DNA of 64,000 bases, from positions 7,998,001-8,062,000 of the forward strand of contig JANTQA010000033.1 of the NCBI GenBank assembly GCA_027625915.1. Direction: 5' to 3'. Position 1 is the first letter of the stretch; every line of letters begins with the position of its first letter. The DNA is from Anaeramoeba flamelloides (Eukaryota > Metamonada > Anaeramoebidae). Below the pieces are notes generated by a model that saw only the letters and a program-made list of their open reading frames with translations, was not told the DNA's origin and searched no databases. The translations under genes and the position numbers were made by a program. Below, in pieces: positions 8,429 to 20,262 of this stretch.

Positions 8429-11339
8429 GGACGAGTATTTGATAAAAAAAAATAATTTTTTATTAAAAAGCAATCTTTTGTAAAAGAAAAAAAAAATAAC
8501 AAAGAGAAAAAAATGAAAAAAAAAAAAGCAAAAATTCTCAACACAAATCACACATTTATTTTGTTGTATGAAAGTTATTCAAAAAGAATTAAGAATCATG
8601 ACTTTAAATCATATTTATGTGTTTTTTCGAACTTTAAATGAACTCTAGTGATTGTAATCAAGCTATTTGATACAGTTCTACAAAAATAAAATCTCTTTAC
8701 GAGACAAGTAAACTAAAAAAAATATTCGAGTAAAATTTAATAGCAAATTCAAAAATTTTACCACATCTTGAAATTGAAAAACAAAATAGAAACCTGATTA
8801 CTACAATATCAAAATTACTTTGAAAGCGATTTTCAGAAATGAATTAATTGTTTTAAAAGTTTTAATATTTTTCTTATTTTTGAAGAGTACCAAATTCAAG
8901 ATAAACTAAATTTCAAAATAAATGTCCAAATTTTTTAAATGTTTTTTACCCAATTTTTTTGTTATTTTATTTTTAGAGAAAAATAAATATTTCTAGTGTA
9001 TAGAGCTGAATATTAAAATTATAATTTTTTTATTATAATAGATAACTTCAATTATTAAAAATATTTATTTTCAAATTTGATTTTTAATTGGCTAATGATT
9101 TTGATATGGGGTTTATTTCTGAATTATTTATAAAAAAATATTTTCTTTGAATAATAAAGAAATCTTATGTGTATAAAGGAACTGTACATAAACATACTTT
9201 CAAAATAAAACCACCAAGTATTAAAAAACTCTATATAAAAATATTCTATAGATTAAAACTATTACAATAATTATTTTAAAATTTAAAAAAAAAATAATTT
9301 ATTGTTATTCAAAGAACAGTTCCAATCAATTTTTTTTGTTTTTTTGAAATTAAAAATACATGAATAACAACTAAAGAAATCAAATTAAATAATTCTCCCA
9401 AAATTTTTTTTTTAAAACCTGGAAAATGAAACTAATAACCTAAACAAATTCTTTTCAATTTGATTATTTTTAATTTATTATTAATAACCCTATCATAATA
9501 ATTTTACCCAGTTAGTTGTAACCCAAAGATTAAACTTATCTAAAGATTTTACAATTATTTCGAAATTTTTTTAAATATTTTCCCAAACATGAAAATCCAG
9601 TAATCTATGTTCTGAAGAAAAGGGCTAAAAAATATAGAGAATTAAAAAGGGGTTTATTAATGGGAAACAATTCATTATTACAAGATTTACTTATGGAAGA
9701 ATTTTTCAAACACAATAAAACGTAAGTTGTAATTTTTTCAAAAAGATAAGAAATTAAAAGAAAATTTAGTCCTCTTTAGAACAATTAAAGAACAACTTGT
9801 TTTTTGAAAACTGAATTGAATGAAGCCAATGTATTTAGCAACTCAAGTCCTTGCAATAAAAAAAAAATTCGAAAACAATTAGATATCAAAAATAAATTGA
9901 AAAAAAAATATAAGAATACAATTCTGGTAACAAAATATTTTTTATTATATCACCCAATATCTAATTTACCTGGAATTTCCATTGATTCCTAAACTATTAC
10001 AAGTATTTTTTTTTTGTCATTGAGATCTTCCAATGATTTTTTTTCTTTATTTGTTTTTATTTTTTTCCGAATCGTTTTGAAAAAAATGCGAAAAGAACTT
10101 TCCATTAAAGTGAAAATAAAAAAAAAATACATAACTCCAGAGTTTTTGTTTTTATTCCAACACAGATACTCTAAGGTATTTTGAAAAAAAGAAAGGAGGT
10201 TTTTTTTTATATATCAAAATAAATTATATTTGGAAGATATTATTATTGGTAATATAATTTAATAAAAATATTATTCCGGATTTAATTTGAAGCTTTTATT
10301 GGAATTTTAGTATATATTCCTCAAAATATACAAAAAAAATGAAAAAATACAAAAAAAACACCTTTTGTGTAGAAAATGTATAACCAATTTTAAATAAAAA
10401 AAAAAAAAAGTAATAAGATACTGATATAAACTGGGTCTTAAACAATAAAATACAGTTCACATCAATTTTCGTTTCACTGGTGATATTTACATCAAGATTA
10501 AACATTTTTTTTAAATTATTCGGTTACAGATAAAAAAAAATAAACACAATTATCACACCTAAAATATATCATTCCAAATTGAAATTATTTAAAATTAATT
10601 AAATTCCTATTGTTAAATACTTAAAGCTTATTTCATAATAATAATCGATTAGTACAAAAAAAATCTACAAGAAGCAAATAATAGTAATTTTTTGCAATTA
10701 AAGTCAAATTTTGAAAATTTCACAAACTTAAATTTTCCCTACATTTTTAAAATTATATTTTGATTATAATATCAATATCTTTATTGGACTTCGTTTTAAC
10801 TTTAAAAAGAAAGAAAAAATTAGTAAAAAAATATAAAAAAAATAAGTCCTGATAGTAATATTTTAATATTAAAATACTATTTATAATTTTTTTTCTACCT
10901 GATCATTTAAAAAAATTTATAAAATTAAAAAAATTAAACATTTACTAATATTTAAATGTAATACAACTTCAATTATAATAAAAAAAGTTTAAAAATATCA
11001 CTGATTAAAAATTATTTTGAAAGTTTTTTACAATTTAAGTTTTATCATACCATTTCCAAGTTCGATTAATATTTTTTGAGTTTTGATAGTAAAAAAATTG
11101 AAGATTTTTTATTTTCACAGTTATGAGGGTATTGTAATATCTTTTAAAAATATTATATATTTATCAGTAATATCTTTTAAATAGAGAATCATTTATTTTG
11201 ACTATTAAAGAAATATTTTTTTATTTAAATCGAAAACACATATTTTTTTTTGATTTTTCGGTTAGTTTTTTTTTTAATTTTTGAAATAAAGTAAAAATTT
11301 AAGATATTTTCGGTTTATCCTAAAACTTCAAGAAAACTG
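8429..11339. other. Long AT-rich intergenic region
   Basis: I found no gene that I can support. At about 8700-8890 the sequence matches the right end of the 48015-50823 element (AAGTAAACTAAAAAAA… and TTACCACATCTTGAAATT). At about 9000-9115 there is another copy of the AACTTCAATTATTAAAAATATT repeat. A mini-frame at 9659 (MGNNSLLQDLL…) ends at a GTAAGT. The next acceptor-like site puts it out of frame with anything recognisable. Confidence 0.5.
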
Positions 11340-11737
11340 CAGTTAGATTTTCAAGTATTTAAAGGAATTGAGTTAAATGTTTTATTTTTCTATATCTATA
11401 TATATATTGAATTCTTGTAAACCTGGACACTTGACTGAACCAAACGGACACTTTCCGTTGGGTTTTCCAGGATTCTAAAGAATAGGGTAAAAATAATATA
11501 CAGCCAGTTCCACTTTTAAGGCACAAACTTCCAACGAAATTTAAGGCACCATAAAAAGTTTCAAATTAAGGCACAAAATTCTGATTCTAGTAAAATAAAT
11601 TGTAAAATAAAAAAATTCCAAAAAATCTGCCTTTATTTTAGATTTTTTTGTGCCTTAAATTTCGTTGAAAGTTTGTGTCTTAATAGCGGAACTGACTGTA
11701 TTTTACTTAATTCTTGAGAATTCTGAAAACTGTAAGT
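11340..11737. mobile_element. Hairpin inserts (CGTTAG…CCTAGGCACTTG family) with a MITE in one loop
   Basis: Two adjacent imperfect hairpins lie here. The first runs from GTTAGATTTTCAAG (~11343) to CCTGGACACTTG (~11435). The second begins CCGTTGGGTTTTCCAGGATTC (~11448), and its partner arm GAATTCTGAAAACTG ends near 11731. The 198-bp CAGTCAG MITE sits in the second hairpin's loop, splitting its arms. End motifs match the inserts found in LINE copies near 31.2, 33.5 and 44.7 kb. Boundaries are approximate because the sequence has diverged. Confidence 0.6.
11501..11698. mobile_element. CAGTCAG palindromic MITE, copy 1
   Basis: A nearly palindromic 198-bp element starts CAGCCAGTTCCACTTTTAAG and ends with the inverse (GGAACTGACTG). 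It is flanked by TA on both sides (11499-11500, 11699-11700). Internal landmarks are AAGGCACAAACTT and CGAAATTTAAGGCAC. The TA duplication suggests mobilisation by a Tc1/mariner-type transposase. Confidence 0.88.
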
Positions 11738-11794
11738 CACAAAACGTATTTCATTAGTAATTATTTTTCTATATTAAATTTTTAAGAATAATGT

Positions 11795-12595
11795 ACAACA
11801 ATATTAAAACTCTTAAGTCAAGTGAAAAAGGTGATTTTTTGGGGATATAAAATACATATCAATTTATAGATGAATTTTTAGTTTACTTCAACCATGAGAT
11901 ATTGCCTTAAGGTGTACAATCTCTGAATTTTTGTAAAAAATATTATCTTGTATTAGGTGTTATGACAAGTAATTTTGGTTCATAGTTGATAGATCTTCGA
12001 CAAGTATAAATTATAATAATAGTTGAATGGTTGTTAAAAAATGAATTTTTTTAAATTAATTTTATATTTTTTCTTTCAGAATCAGATGTAAAGAGTTTCA
12101 GCTCATAGATAAGGAGGTATTTATAAAAAAAAATGTTTTGTGGGTTAACAAATTCAAGCTCCTGATCAATGTTTGGTTCTTTCGAACTTTTTAACAATTT
12201 AACTTTATTTTTTTCTAGTTAATTGAGTAAAAGAGAAATAAAAATTTCAATTAACAACCCAAAAATCAAAATTTCTAATTAAACACCAATGAACTGATTA
12301 GTCTTACACAGAAAAAAAATTCTTTCCAATTTATAAATAAAATGTCAAAAATTCTCTTTGTAAACAACTATTAAAATTAATACCAAGCCCAAGGTCTATG
12401 AGCTAAGAACCAAAATAACTTGTCATAACACCTAATACAAGATAATATTTTTTACAAAAATTCAGAGATTGTACACCTTAAGGCAATATCTCATGGTTGA
12501 AGTAAACTAAAAATTCTTCTATAAATTGATATGTATTTTTATCCCCAAAAAATCACCTTTTTAACTTTACTTAAGAGTTTTTATAATAACAATAA
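11795..12595. mobile_element. Foldback element with ~200-bp inverted repeats
   Basis: The left arm at about 11795-12000 (ACTCTTAAGT…GGTGATTTTTTGGGGATA…TACATATCAATTTATAGA…CCTTAAGGTGTACAAT…CACCTAATACAAGA in inverse) reappears inverted at about 12385-12595. The arms match closely over roughly 200 bp with a few differences. The ~390-bp middle has no open frame. No transposase is present. The long arms and near-identity suggest a young foldback-type or MITE insertion; ends and target duplication are not sharply defined. Confidence 0.8.
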
Positions 12596-12599
12596 ACAC

Positions 12600-12930
12600 C
12601 ATAGCTTTATGAAATTTTAGTTAAGGAATGTTGAACATATTCTAAATAAAAATTTTTACTTTAAAAGAAAAGTTGATACAATGAATTAGTTTTGTCTAAT
12701 TTGACATTTTCAATTTTATTTTTACTTCTTTCTAAATTGTGAATGATTATTCAAAATCATCCAACAAAAATCAATATTCTCAATAAATATCATGTCATAG
12801 AACCAAAACATAGCTTTAAAAAGTTATTGTTTCAACCCTAAAATTTCTATCTCTTTGAAAAATTCATTTTTTCTCAATAAAACTTTCTTGTATTTTTCCT
12901 TTTTATTATTTTTTCTTTTCAGAATTTCAA
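12600..12930. other. 5' flank of LRR-PP2C gene with splice-acceptor-like site
   Basis: AT-rich, with no gene. It ends in a long pyrimidine tract and TTTTCTTTTCAG at 12911-12922, eight nucleotides before the LRR-PP2C ATG. This indicates a 5' UTR intron or an upstream exon that I could not locate. Confidence 0.55.
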
Positions 12931-15900
12931 ATGGGAAACCATCCAATTGATACAAAAACAGATTACATTTCTTTATTTGGAAAAAATCTTCATAATTTAC
13001 CAACACGAGTTATATACTGCCCCAATTTAAAGAGGTTAACCCTCAGACACAACAAGATTAAGAATTTACCAACACAATTAAAAAATTTGACTGGCTTGAT
13101 TTTCTTGGATTATTCACAAAATTATTTAACACACACACCATCAAATTTGTGGGAATTAACACCTTTAAAAACGCTTTATCTTAACACCAACCTTTTAACA
13201 ACTCTAGACTCAAGGCTCTCTTCTCTTGTTAATTTGGAAATGTTGAAAGTAAGGCAGAATAATCTCAATAGTTTACCAGAGTGCTTTACTGCATTTAAAT
13301 TTTTAAAAAATTTAGATTTAGGTAGCAACAATTTAAAACAGCTTCCTTCATTTATTTGTACTTTAGAAAATTTAAAAATACTCATCTTGGATCAAAACAG
13401 ATTAAGAGAATTACCAAAAGATTTCAACAAATTGACAAACCTGAATATGCTAATTTTATCACAAAATGATTTTGTTGAATTTCCCAATGAACCTTTTGAA
13501 AACTTATCAAAATTAGAAACACTTGAAATGAATGGGTGTGAATTAGTTGAAATTGGAGACGGTGTTTCAAATTTGATTAATTTAGTCGCCTTTAGCTTAC
13601 GTTCAAATCGGATCTCAATTGTCTCAGAGAAGATCTCTAATTTAGACAAACTTGAAACCTTAGATCTGACAGATAACTTATTGACTGAATTACCAAGTAC
13701 ACTTGAAAATTTACATTCTTTAAAAGTTTTCAAAATTTCTAAGAACAAATTTTCTCAATTCCCAACAGCAATTTTCAACTTAACAAATTTAACAGAAATT
13801 TTGGCTTGGAAGTCTGGGCTAAAAAGTTTAGAAGAAAAAGAAAATAAAATAGAAATTATTGAGATCCAAGAAAAAGAAAATGGAAAAGAAAAAGAAAAAG
13901 AAAAAGAAAAAGAAAAAGAAAAGAAAAGAAAAAGAAAAAGAAAAAGAAAAAGAAAAAGAAAAAGAAAACGAAAAAGAAAAAGAAAAAGAAAACGAAAATG
14001 AAAACGATGAAGAGAATGAACAGGAAAAAGAAAGTGAAGATAAAAACATAAAAAAAGAAAAAAATAAAGAACAAGAAAAAGATATTGAAAACAAGGAAGA
14101 AGAAAAAAAAAACAAAATTGAAAAAGAACAAATTGGTACAATTGAAAAAAAAAAACAAACAGTTGTTCGCTTACCATTAGAAGAAGTAAGATTTTTTGAA
14201 TTAGGGAATAACAAATTAAAAGAATTACCCTATAAATTATTTCAAAAATTGAAAAATTTACGAAAACTAAGTATTTATGATAATTCGATAACACATTTAC
14301 CAGATTCAGTTTATGAAATACCATATCTGTGGACCCTTAATGTGTTTAATAATCCAATTAAAGAAATCTCAACAAAAATTCAGCAATTACAAAATGTGAT
14401 TGAAATCAATTTCCAATCGACTTGCTTAAAAGCAATTCCAATTGAATTATATTTGTGTGGGAATTTAAAAACACTAAACTTGTGTAATAACAAATTGGCA
14501 GCCATCCCACAGGGGATTTCAAAGTTGACAAAATTGACAAAATTAAATTTATCATTAAATAAATTAACGCTCTTCCCTCTCGAAATATTAAAACTAAGAG
14601 AATTAAATTATTTAAGAATCAGTGGGAACAAATTAACTGTAATTCCAGAAGACTTAACAAAGCATTTGAATAATTTAAATGAACTTGATGTCTCAAGTAA
14701 TGAAATATATTTTTTCCCAAAATATATATTACAATATGGAGTCATTAAAAAATTGTATTTTTCAAATAATAATATTTCCGATTTACCTCAAGAATTTTTT
14801 ACAAACATATCAGAGAAAAATTTTTCATTATTTTATGTCGATTTGTCGCATAATAAATTAACCTCTTTTGATCATAATTGGAAAAACATTCCTTTGCGGG
14901 AATTAGATATTTCTCATAATAATATTGATCAAATCACTGATCTTGCATTTGGCGAGAAAAGTAAAGATTTGGAAACATTTAAAGCCTGCCATAATAATGC
15001 ATTTATTGATCTACTAATTCTTTCTGAATTGCCATATTTGAAAGTCCTTCATTTGGAAGGAAATGAATTATCGCAAAATTTAATTTCAAGATTAAACAAT
15101 AACAATATCTTCATTCAAAATAATAGCGAATCAACTAACTGCAACAACAATGAGAGCAATAATAAAGACAGCAACAATTTCACAAAAAATGTAATTAAAA
15201 GCTTTTCTAATAGTTATAAAAAATTTCACTTCTTAAAGGATTTGATCTTGGATCCAAAAATCCCATTAAATTATAAAATCGGAAGGCATCTCTATACTGA
15301 TGAAAAATTTTGCCCAACTTTTAAAATCGGCTATTCTGAAATGCAAGGATTACGGACGGAACAAGAAGATTCCATCGCCATTCATCCAAAGATTGGTAAA
15401 AATATTCACTACTTTGCAGTTTTCGATGGGCACGGAGGATCGGAAGCAGCCAACTATGCGGCAGATAAACTTGGAGAATTATTATTCAAAAAAATGATTG
15501 AAAAATTGACTTCAGAAAGGAAATTAGAAATTGAATCCTTAAGTAAAACAAAACTAATCACCATTTTCCATCAAGTATTTAAAGAGTTCAATTTGACTTT
15601 AAAAAGATTAGGTAAGGATTTTGCCGGATCAACGGCGGTAATTGTTTTGATCATCAAAGATAAATTATATTCAATTAATTTAGGAGATTCAAGGGCGATA
15701 GCTATTGACACCGACGGAAAGGCAATGCCAATCACCTTCGATCATAAGCCAACCAATCGGGATGAATATTTTAGAATAAAACGGCTCCGCGGAATTGTGA
15801 CAAATAATGGAAGAATCAATGGCGGGCTAGCAGTCTCACGCGCATTTGGTGATCGCGATTTCCAACCTTGGGTTTCAGTCGAGCCATCAATTGAGTGTTA

Positions 15901-16414
15901 TGATCTTTCTAAAAGCAACATGAAATATCTTGTATTAGCCTGCGATGGCGTTTGGGATGTTCTATCAAATCAACAAGTCACAGATATTGTAATGAAAAAT
16001 AGAAACCAAAATATTCACAAAATTGCTTTAAATATTAGAAATACGGCTTATGCTTTGGAAAGTACAGATAATATATCTGTAATTGTTGTTGATTTAATAC
16101 CAAATACTAGTACTAATACGAATAAAAAAGATAATAATAATGAAATAGAAATAGAAAAAGAAAAAAATATTGAAAAAGAAATCGAACTGGCAAATCAATT
16201 ATTAAAAAAGTTTTCTCAATATTCATCAGAACTAGATAATCTTTTGGATAATGAGAATAAAAATAAAAATGAAAATGAAAATGAAATTAAAAAGGAGAAT
16301 GAAAATGAGGATGGAAATGATAATAGAAATGATAATGTGGATGAAGATGGGAATGGAAATGAAGATGTTATTGATATTGATCTTGAAGAAAATTCATTAA
16401 ATAACAAAAAATAA
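12931..16414 (+). CDS. LRR-PP2C protein phosphatase (PHLPP/Cyr1-like layout)
   Basis: This very large signalling protein has a frame change in the middle. The first frame, 12931 to ~13920, encodes about 12 leucine-rich repeats (LxxLxLxxNxLxxLP type, e.g. LKNLDLGSNNLKQLPSFI). A GAAAAA hexanucleotide tract then gives a Glu/Lys linker. The second frame continues with more LRRs (LNLSLNKLTLFPLEILKL) and a complete PP2C domain ending near 16110, followed by an acidic Asn-rich tail. The PP2C metal-site motifs are all present: RTEQEDS, FDGHGG, INLGDSRA, ACDGVWDVL and STDNISV, so phosphatase activity is expected (Ser/Thr, Mg/Mn-dependent). LRR followed by PP2C occurs in PHLPP and yeast adenylate cyclase; here there is no PH or cyclase domain. 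The two frames are joined across two 5-base GAAAA units within the 6-base tract (13918-13927). This may be real variation or an assembly slip. Confidence 0.85.
13873..13990 (+). repeat. GAAAAA hexanucleotide tract inside the LRR-PP2C gene
   Basis: About eighteen GAAAAA units encode alternating Lys-Glu. G positions are six bases apart, except for two consecutive five-base units (G at 13918, 13923, 13928), which move the reading frame. Tracts of this type mutate by slippage. Confidence 0.9.
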
Positions 16415-18180
16415 TTAATTGATCAAAAAAAAAAAAAAAAAAATAAATACAAAAAACAATTTGGAAAATTAAATAAATTTTTTTTATAGAATATATTTAT
16501 TATATTTTGATGATTAATAAATTCAACTTATTTATTTTTATTTTGACATATTTTTATAACTCCTTTTCCATATTTTAAATTTATTTATATTTTTTTTTTT
16601 CATATAATGATGATTTTTATGATTTTGATTAGTATTGATCAATTATAACATTTTTTGTGTAAAATGAAATATTATTCTTTTGAATAAATTTAAAACACTT
16701 TAATAAAATATTCCAAAAAAAAATTTTTAACAAAGTAAATAAACAAAGCTTATAAAAAAGTAAAAATTTAACAATTTGAGGAATAATACTTATCATTATT
16801 GATATAAATCCAATTCCCAAAATTTGGAAAAATCCAGAATCAAAAATATGCTAAAAAAATCGATATTTATTGTATTTTTACAAATGTAATATAAACCCAC
16901 ATTTAAGTTAACGCTCTAAATTTTTTTAGAAGTAATTATTTTTAAACAAATTAAAAGAAAAAAAGATGAAACGAAAAAAGAAAAATCTTGATGAAGAATA
17001 ATAAAACAAGTTGAAAAAAAAATGTATTGATAAATTAGTTATAATTTCTCCAACAATTGTTGATCGATCAAATTATAAATAACCATCAACAAATTGTATG
17101 TGTTTTTACTAATTAACGAACTCAACACTAGCCTTCTTTCAACAATTGGAAAAAAAAATCAGCTCTAACTAAACTAATTACCTAACTGGAAAAAAATTAA
17201 ATGAAAACCAAAACAGAAAAGATAAAAAACGAAATAAACCTTTTTCAGCTAAAGGGGTCCATTTTTTTGAAGAGAGATAACAATATTCTATCAGTTTAAT
17301 TCATTTCTCTTCAAAAATTAATTTTAAATTTTTAATTCTTAATCATTTTTTCTCGTTTTGTAAATTTTTTCTTTTTCCCTTTTTTTTTTTTTCTTTTAAA
17401 AAGTAAAATTTAAAAAAAAAAAAAATGATTTGAAAATCCAAATCAACATACAGAGAATTGAGTCTTTATATATTCTTGTAAAATTCATACACTTATAATT
17501 AAAAAATCATATTTATCAACAATTTTAATTGTCAAAACAAATTGAGAAATTTTACACAAGACTTTCCAATAAAAAGGGCCCCACATTGTTTTTTTAACAT
17601 TTTTTCTTTTTTGAAATTTATTTTTTGTTTGGGTATTTAGTTTATGATCCAGAGTTCTAATCCAAAGTATATTATTTTTCTTATTTCTCAAGAATTTTAG
17701 TTTGGTTAAATCTTAAAAAAGTGAATTTTTCGTTTGGGCTGGGAACCTTTTGAGTGAAATGGAGTTCAGTAGTTTGTAAAGGCAAAATTTTCCCAAATTG
17801 GATCTAAATAACATAATTTTATTATTTCAACTATTTAAAATTGGACCCAATATTTGGAATTTAGTTTATATTGATCATATGGTAAGTTATCAATTAAAAT
17901 TTCGAAATCATACTTTAATTGTCTTTCTGATCTGTAAGAGAAAACAATACTATTTCTCATATTTTTTAAGAATCTATCAATTTTATTTCTATTTCTTTTT
18001 TTTCTGGTTTTTCAATAATTTGTATTTTATTTTCTATTTCTTCTAAATTATTTAACCCAGGTTTTTAAGTCAAAGTGTTTGCAGAATTTTTTAAGTTGAT
18101 AATATCTCTTTCACCTATTATCAAATCAAAAAAAAATAATAAATGTTTTTTTTTAGATATAATTTTTTCAACTTTTCGAT
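16415..18180. other. Intergenic with decayed repeats
   Basis: No gene. From about 16805 (CAATTCCCAAAATTTGGAAAAATCC) to about 17790 it resembles a composite repeat. 16980-17240 matches 38920-39150. 17395-17790 matches 44020-44390 (landmarks AATTGAGTCTTT, TTTTGAGTGAAATGG). None has coding capacity. Confidence 0.55.
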
Positions 18181-18866
18181 CTTAAGGGTCGAGTCATTAC
18201 GGTGAAATTTTTTTTTCTGAAATGGAAAAAACTTTTTGGTAATTTTATTTAGGACCTAACACCAACCAAAAACCAACCAACCTATGATGTACAATCGATC
18301 TCCAAAAATCAACAACCAAAGATTAGTACATTTTTAGAAAAAAAGCCCCAAAGAGCGACACACAATTTCCAATTAGAATGGTTATGAATTAGAATTTTGA
18401 AAAAAAACTATGTCAGTTTTGAAGTGTCGCTCTTTGGCGCTTTTTGAGATCTTGGTGACTTTTTTTTTCTTTTTTTTCTTTTTTTAAATGAGTTATTTTT
18501 ATTGAAAGAATATTACATAATCCTTACTTGGTCAAATTTAGAGGGTTACAAAATAACCACAAATCAGACTAAATCGAATAAAATTGATTGCGGCTTCAAG
18601 AAAGCAATTTGTTTTAAATTAAAGAAATTTAACCTCGTTTGAAAAAGAAAATGAGAAAAGATTAATTTTTTTTTGTAAATTTTGATTTTTTGAAATTGAG
18701 AACTCTTTTTCTTCGTTGAATTTTTTGTCAAAGAGATCCAATTGAATTTTTTTTTGTTATTTGAATTTTTTCAACCAAAAGAAAGGCTATTTCACAATAC
18801 CCTATTTGGTCCCAGGTCACCCCTTGAGTATGGTACATTTTCACTGTAAATAACTAGACCCTTAAG
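18181..18866. mobile_element. CTTAAGGG-TIR element, copy 1
   Basis: A 686-bp element starts CTTAAGGGTCGAGTCATTAC and ends in the inverse (…AATAACTAGACCCTTAAG). It contains an internal hairpin (CAAAGAGCGACAC at about 18349 with GTGTCGCTCTTTG at about 18424). No open frame. A diverged second copy follows at 19285-20116. Confidence 0.75.
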
Positions 18867-19284
18867 GTATATTCTTCTCCTACTAATTAAAATTAGGACA
18901 AATTAAACACTCATATTTTGAGGTATTATGAAACTATTTTTTTTTTTGATTTGTACAAAATAACAAAAATAAAACAACTTATAAAAAATCTAGCTCAAAT
19001 CTGAAAATATTTCTGATTGGCATTTATTTCAAAAATCAATTAATCAAATTTTGGTTGTTTTTATTTTTTACATCGCTTCTTTGTTATCTTATCAAATTTC
19101 AAATATTAGTAAAAAAAAAAAGAAAAAGAAAAAAGTTAAATTTTAAATATATAAATGAAATTATTACTCAACTTCTGTTTAAGTAAGTAAAGATGGACTT
19201 GAAATATTTTTTAATTCTTTTTTCTTTATTTAGTTACGGATATGGAATTTCCGATTAATTCCAAAAAAAAAAAAAATAATAATT

Positions 19285-20116
19285 TTTAAGGGTTGGCTCA
19301 TTAGAGTTAAAAATAATTTTCTGAAATGGAAAAAACAATTTAATTTTTATCAGTACCTAATACCAATCACAAATTAATCAACATGTGAAACGTTATACAT
19401 CTCCAAGAATCAACAATCAAAAAAGAGTAGATTTCTAGAATAAAAAGAATCAAAGATCGACATTCATTTTCAAATCAGAATTGCTATGATATATAATTTC
19501 GAAAACAACTAGGTCCATATTAAAGTTTTGCACTTTTGCACTTTTTGAGATCTTGAGGAATTTTTTTTTTCATTTTTTTTTCTATTCTCAATTAGTTCTT
19601 TTTTTTCTCAAGAATGTTATAAAACCCTTACTTTTTCAAAAAACTGAAAGTTATAAAAAAACTACAAATTATATTCAATCAAATTAAATTGATTGTGTAC
19701 TTATAGAAAATAATTTGACTAAAATTCTGGAAATTTAAACCTTTGGAAATATAAAAAAAAGAAATTGGATTTTTTTTTTATAAACTATGTTTTTTTGGAA
19801 TTGAGAATGCTTTGAAAACCTTTTATTTTAAATTTAATTTTTTTATCAAATAGAATTTGTGATTATTTTTCTTTTATTTTAATTTTAAAATAAGAAAAGA
19901 TGAATTTTTTTTCAAGATTTGATTTTTTGGAATTGAAAATGCTTATAAACTTTAATTTTTAATTCATATTCTATGTCAATTAAATCCCCTTAAAATTTTT
20001 TTTTTTTGTTATTCAAATTTTATCAATCAAAAGAAGGTGAATTTCACAATACTCTTTTTGGTTTCAAATCACTCCTCGGATATGAAGCAAATTCACAATA
20101 AATGACTAGACTCTTA
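19285..20116. mobile_element. CTTAAGGG-TIR element, copy 2 (diverged)
   Basis: About 830 bp with the same termini in worn form (TTAAGGGTTGGCTCATTAGA at left, ATGACTAGACTCTTAA at right). It has the same internal order as copy 1: TTTTCTGAAATGGAAAAAAC, CACTTTTTGAGATCTTG, and TTTCACAATACTCTTTTTGG. It is non-coding. Confidence 0.65.
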
Positions 20117-20262
20117 ATTCCTATTTTTCTTACAACTCCATTTGTGTACCAAATATCAATTAAAAGCCCATTTAAAAAAAAAGATTTTGGAATTATATAA
20201 GATCTAAGTGAAACCAAATAAATGTTTTTCAATTCTAAAAATTATTTTCTTTTTTTTTTATT

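Noticed and set aside
9659-9992. Mini-frame MGNNSLLQDLL… ending at GTAAGT, and a following Lys-rich frame
   Set aside because: The next acceptor puts the joined reading out of frame, and the second frame starts only at a TTG after an in-frame stop.
13755-14324. Long minus-strand Phe/Leu/Ser frames opposite the LRR-PP2C gene
   Set aside because: They are the complement of the GAAAAA tract; repetitive and without domains.
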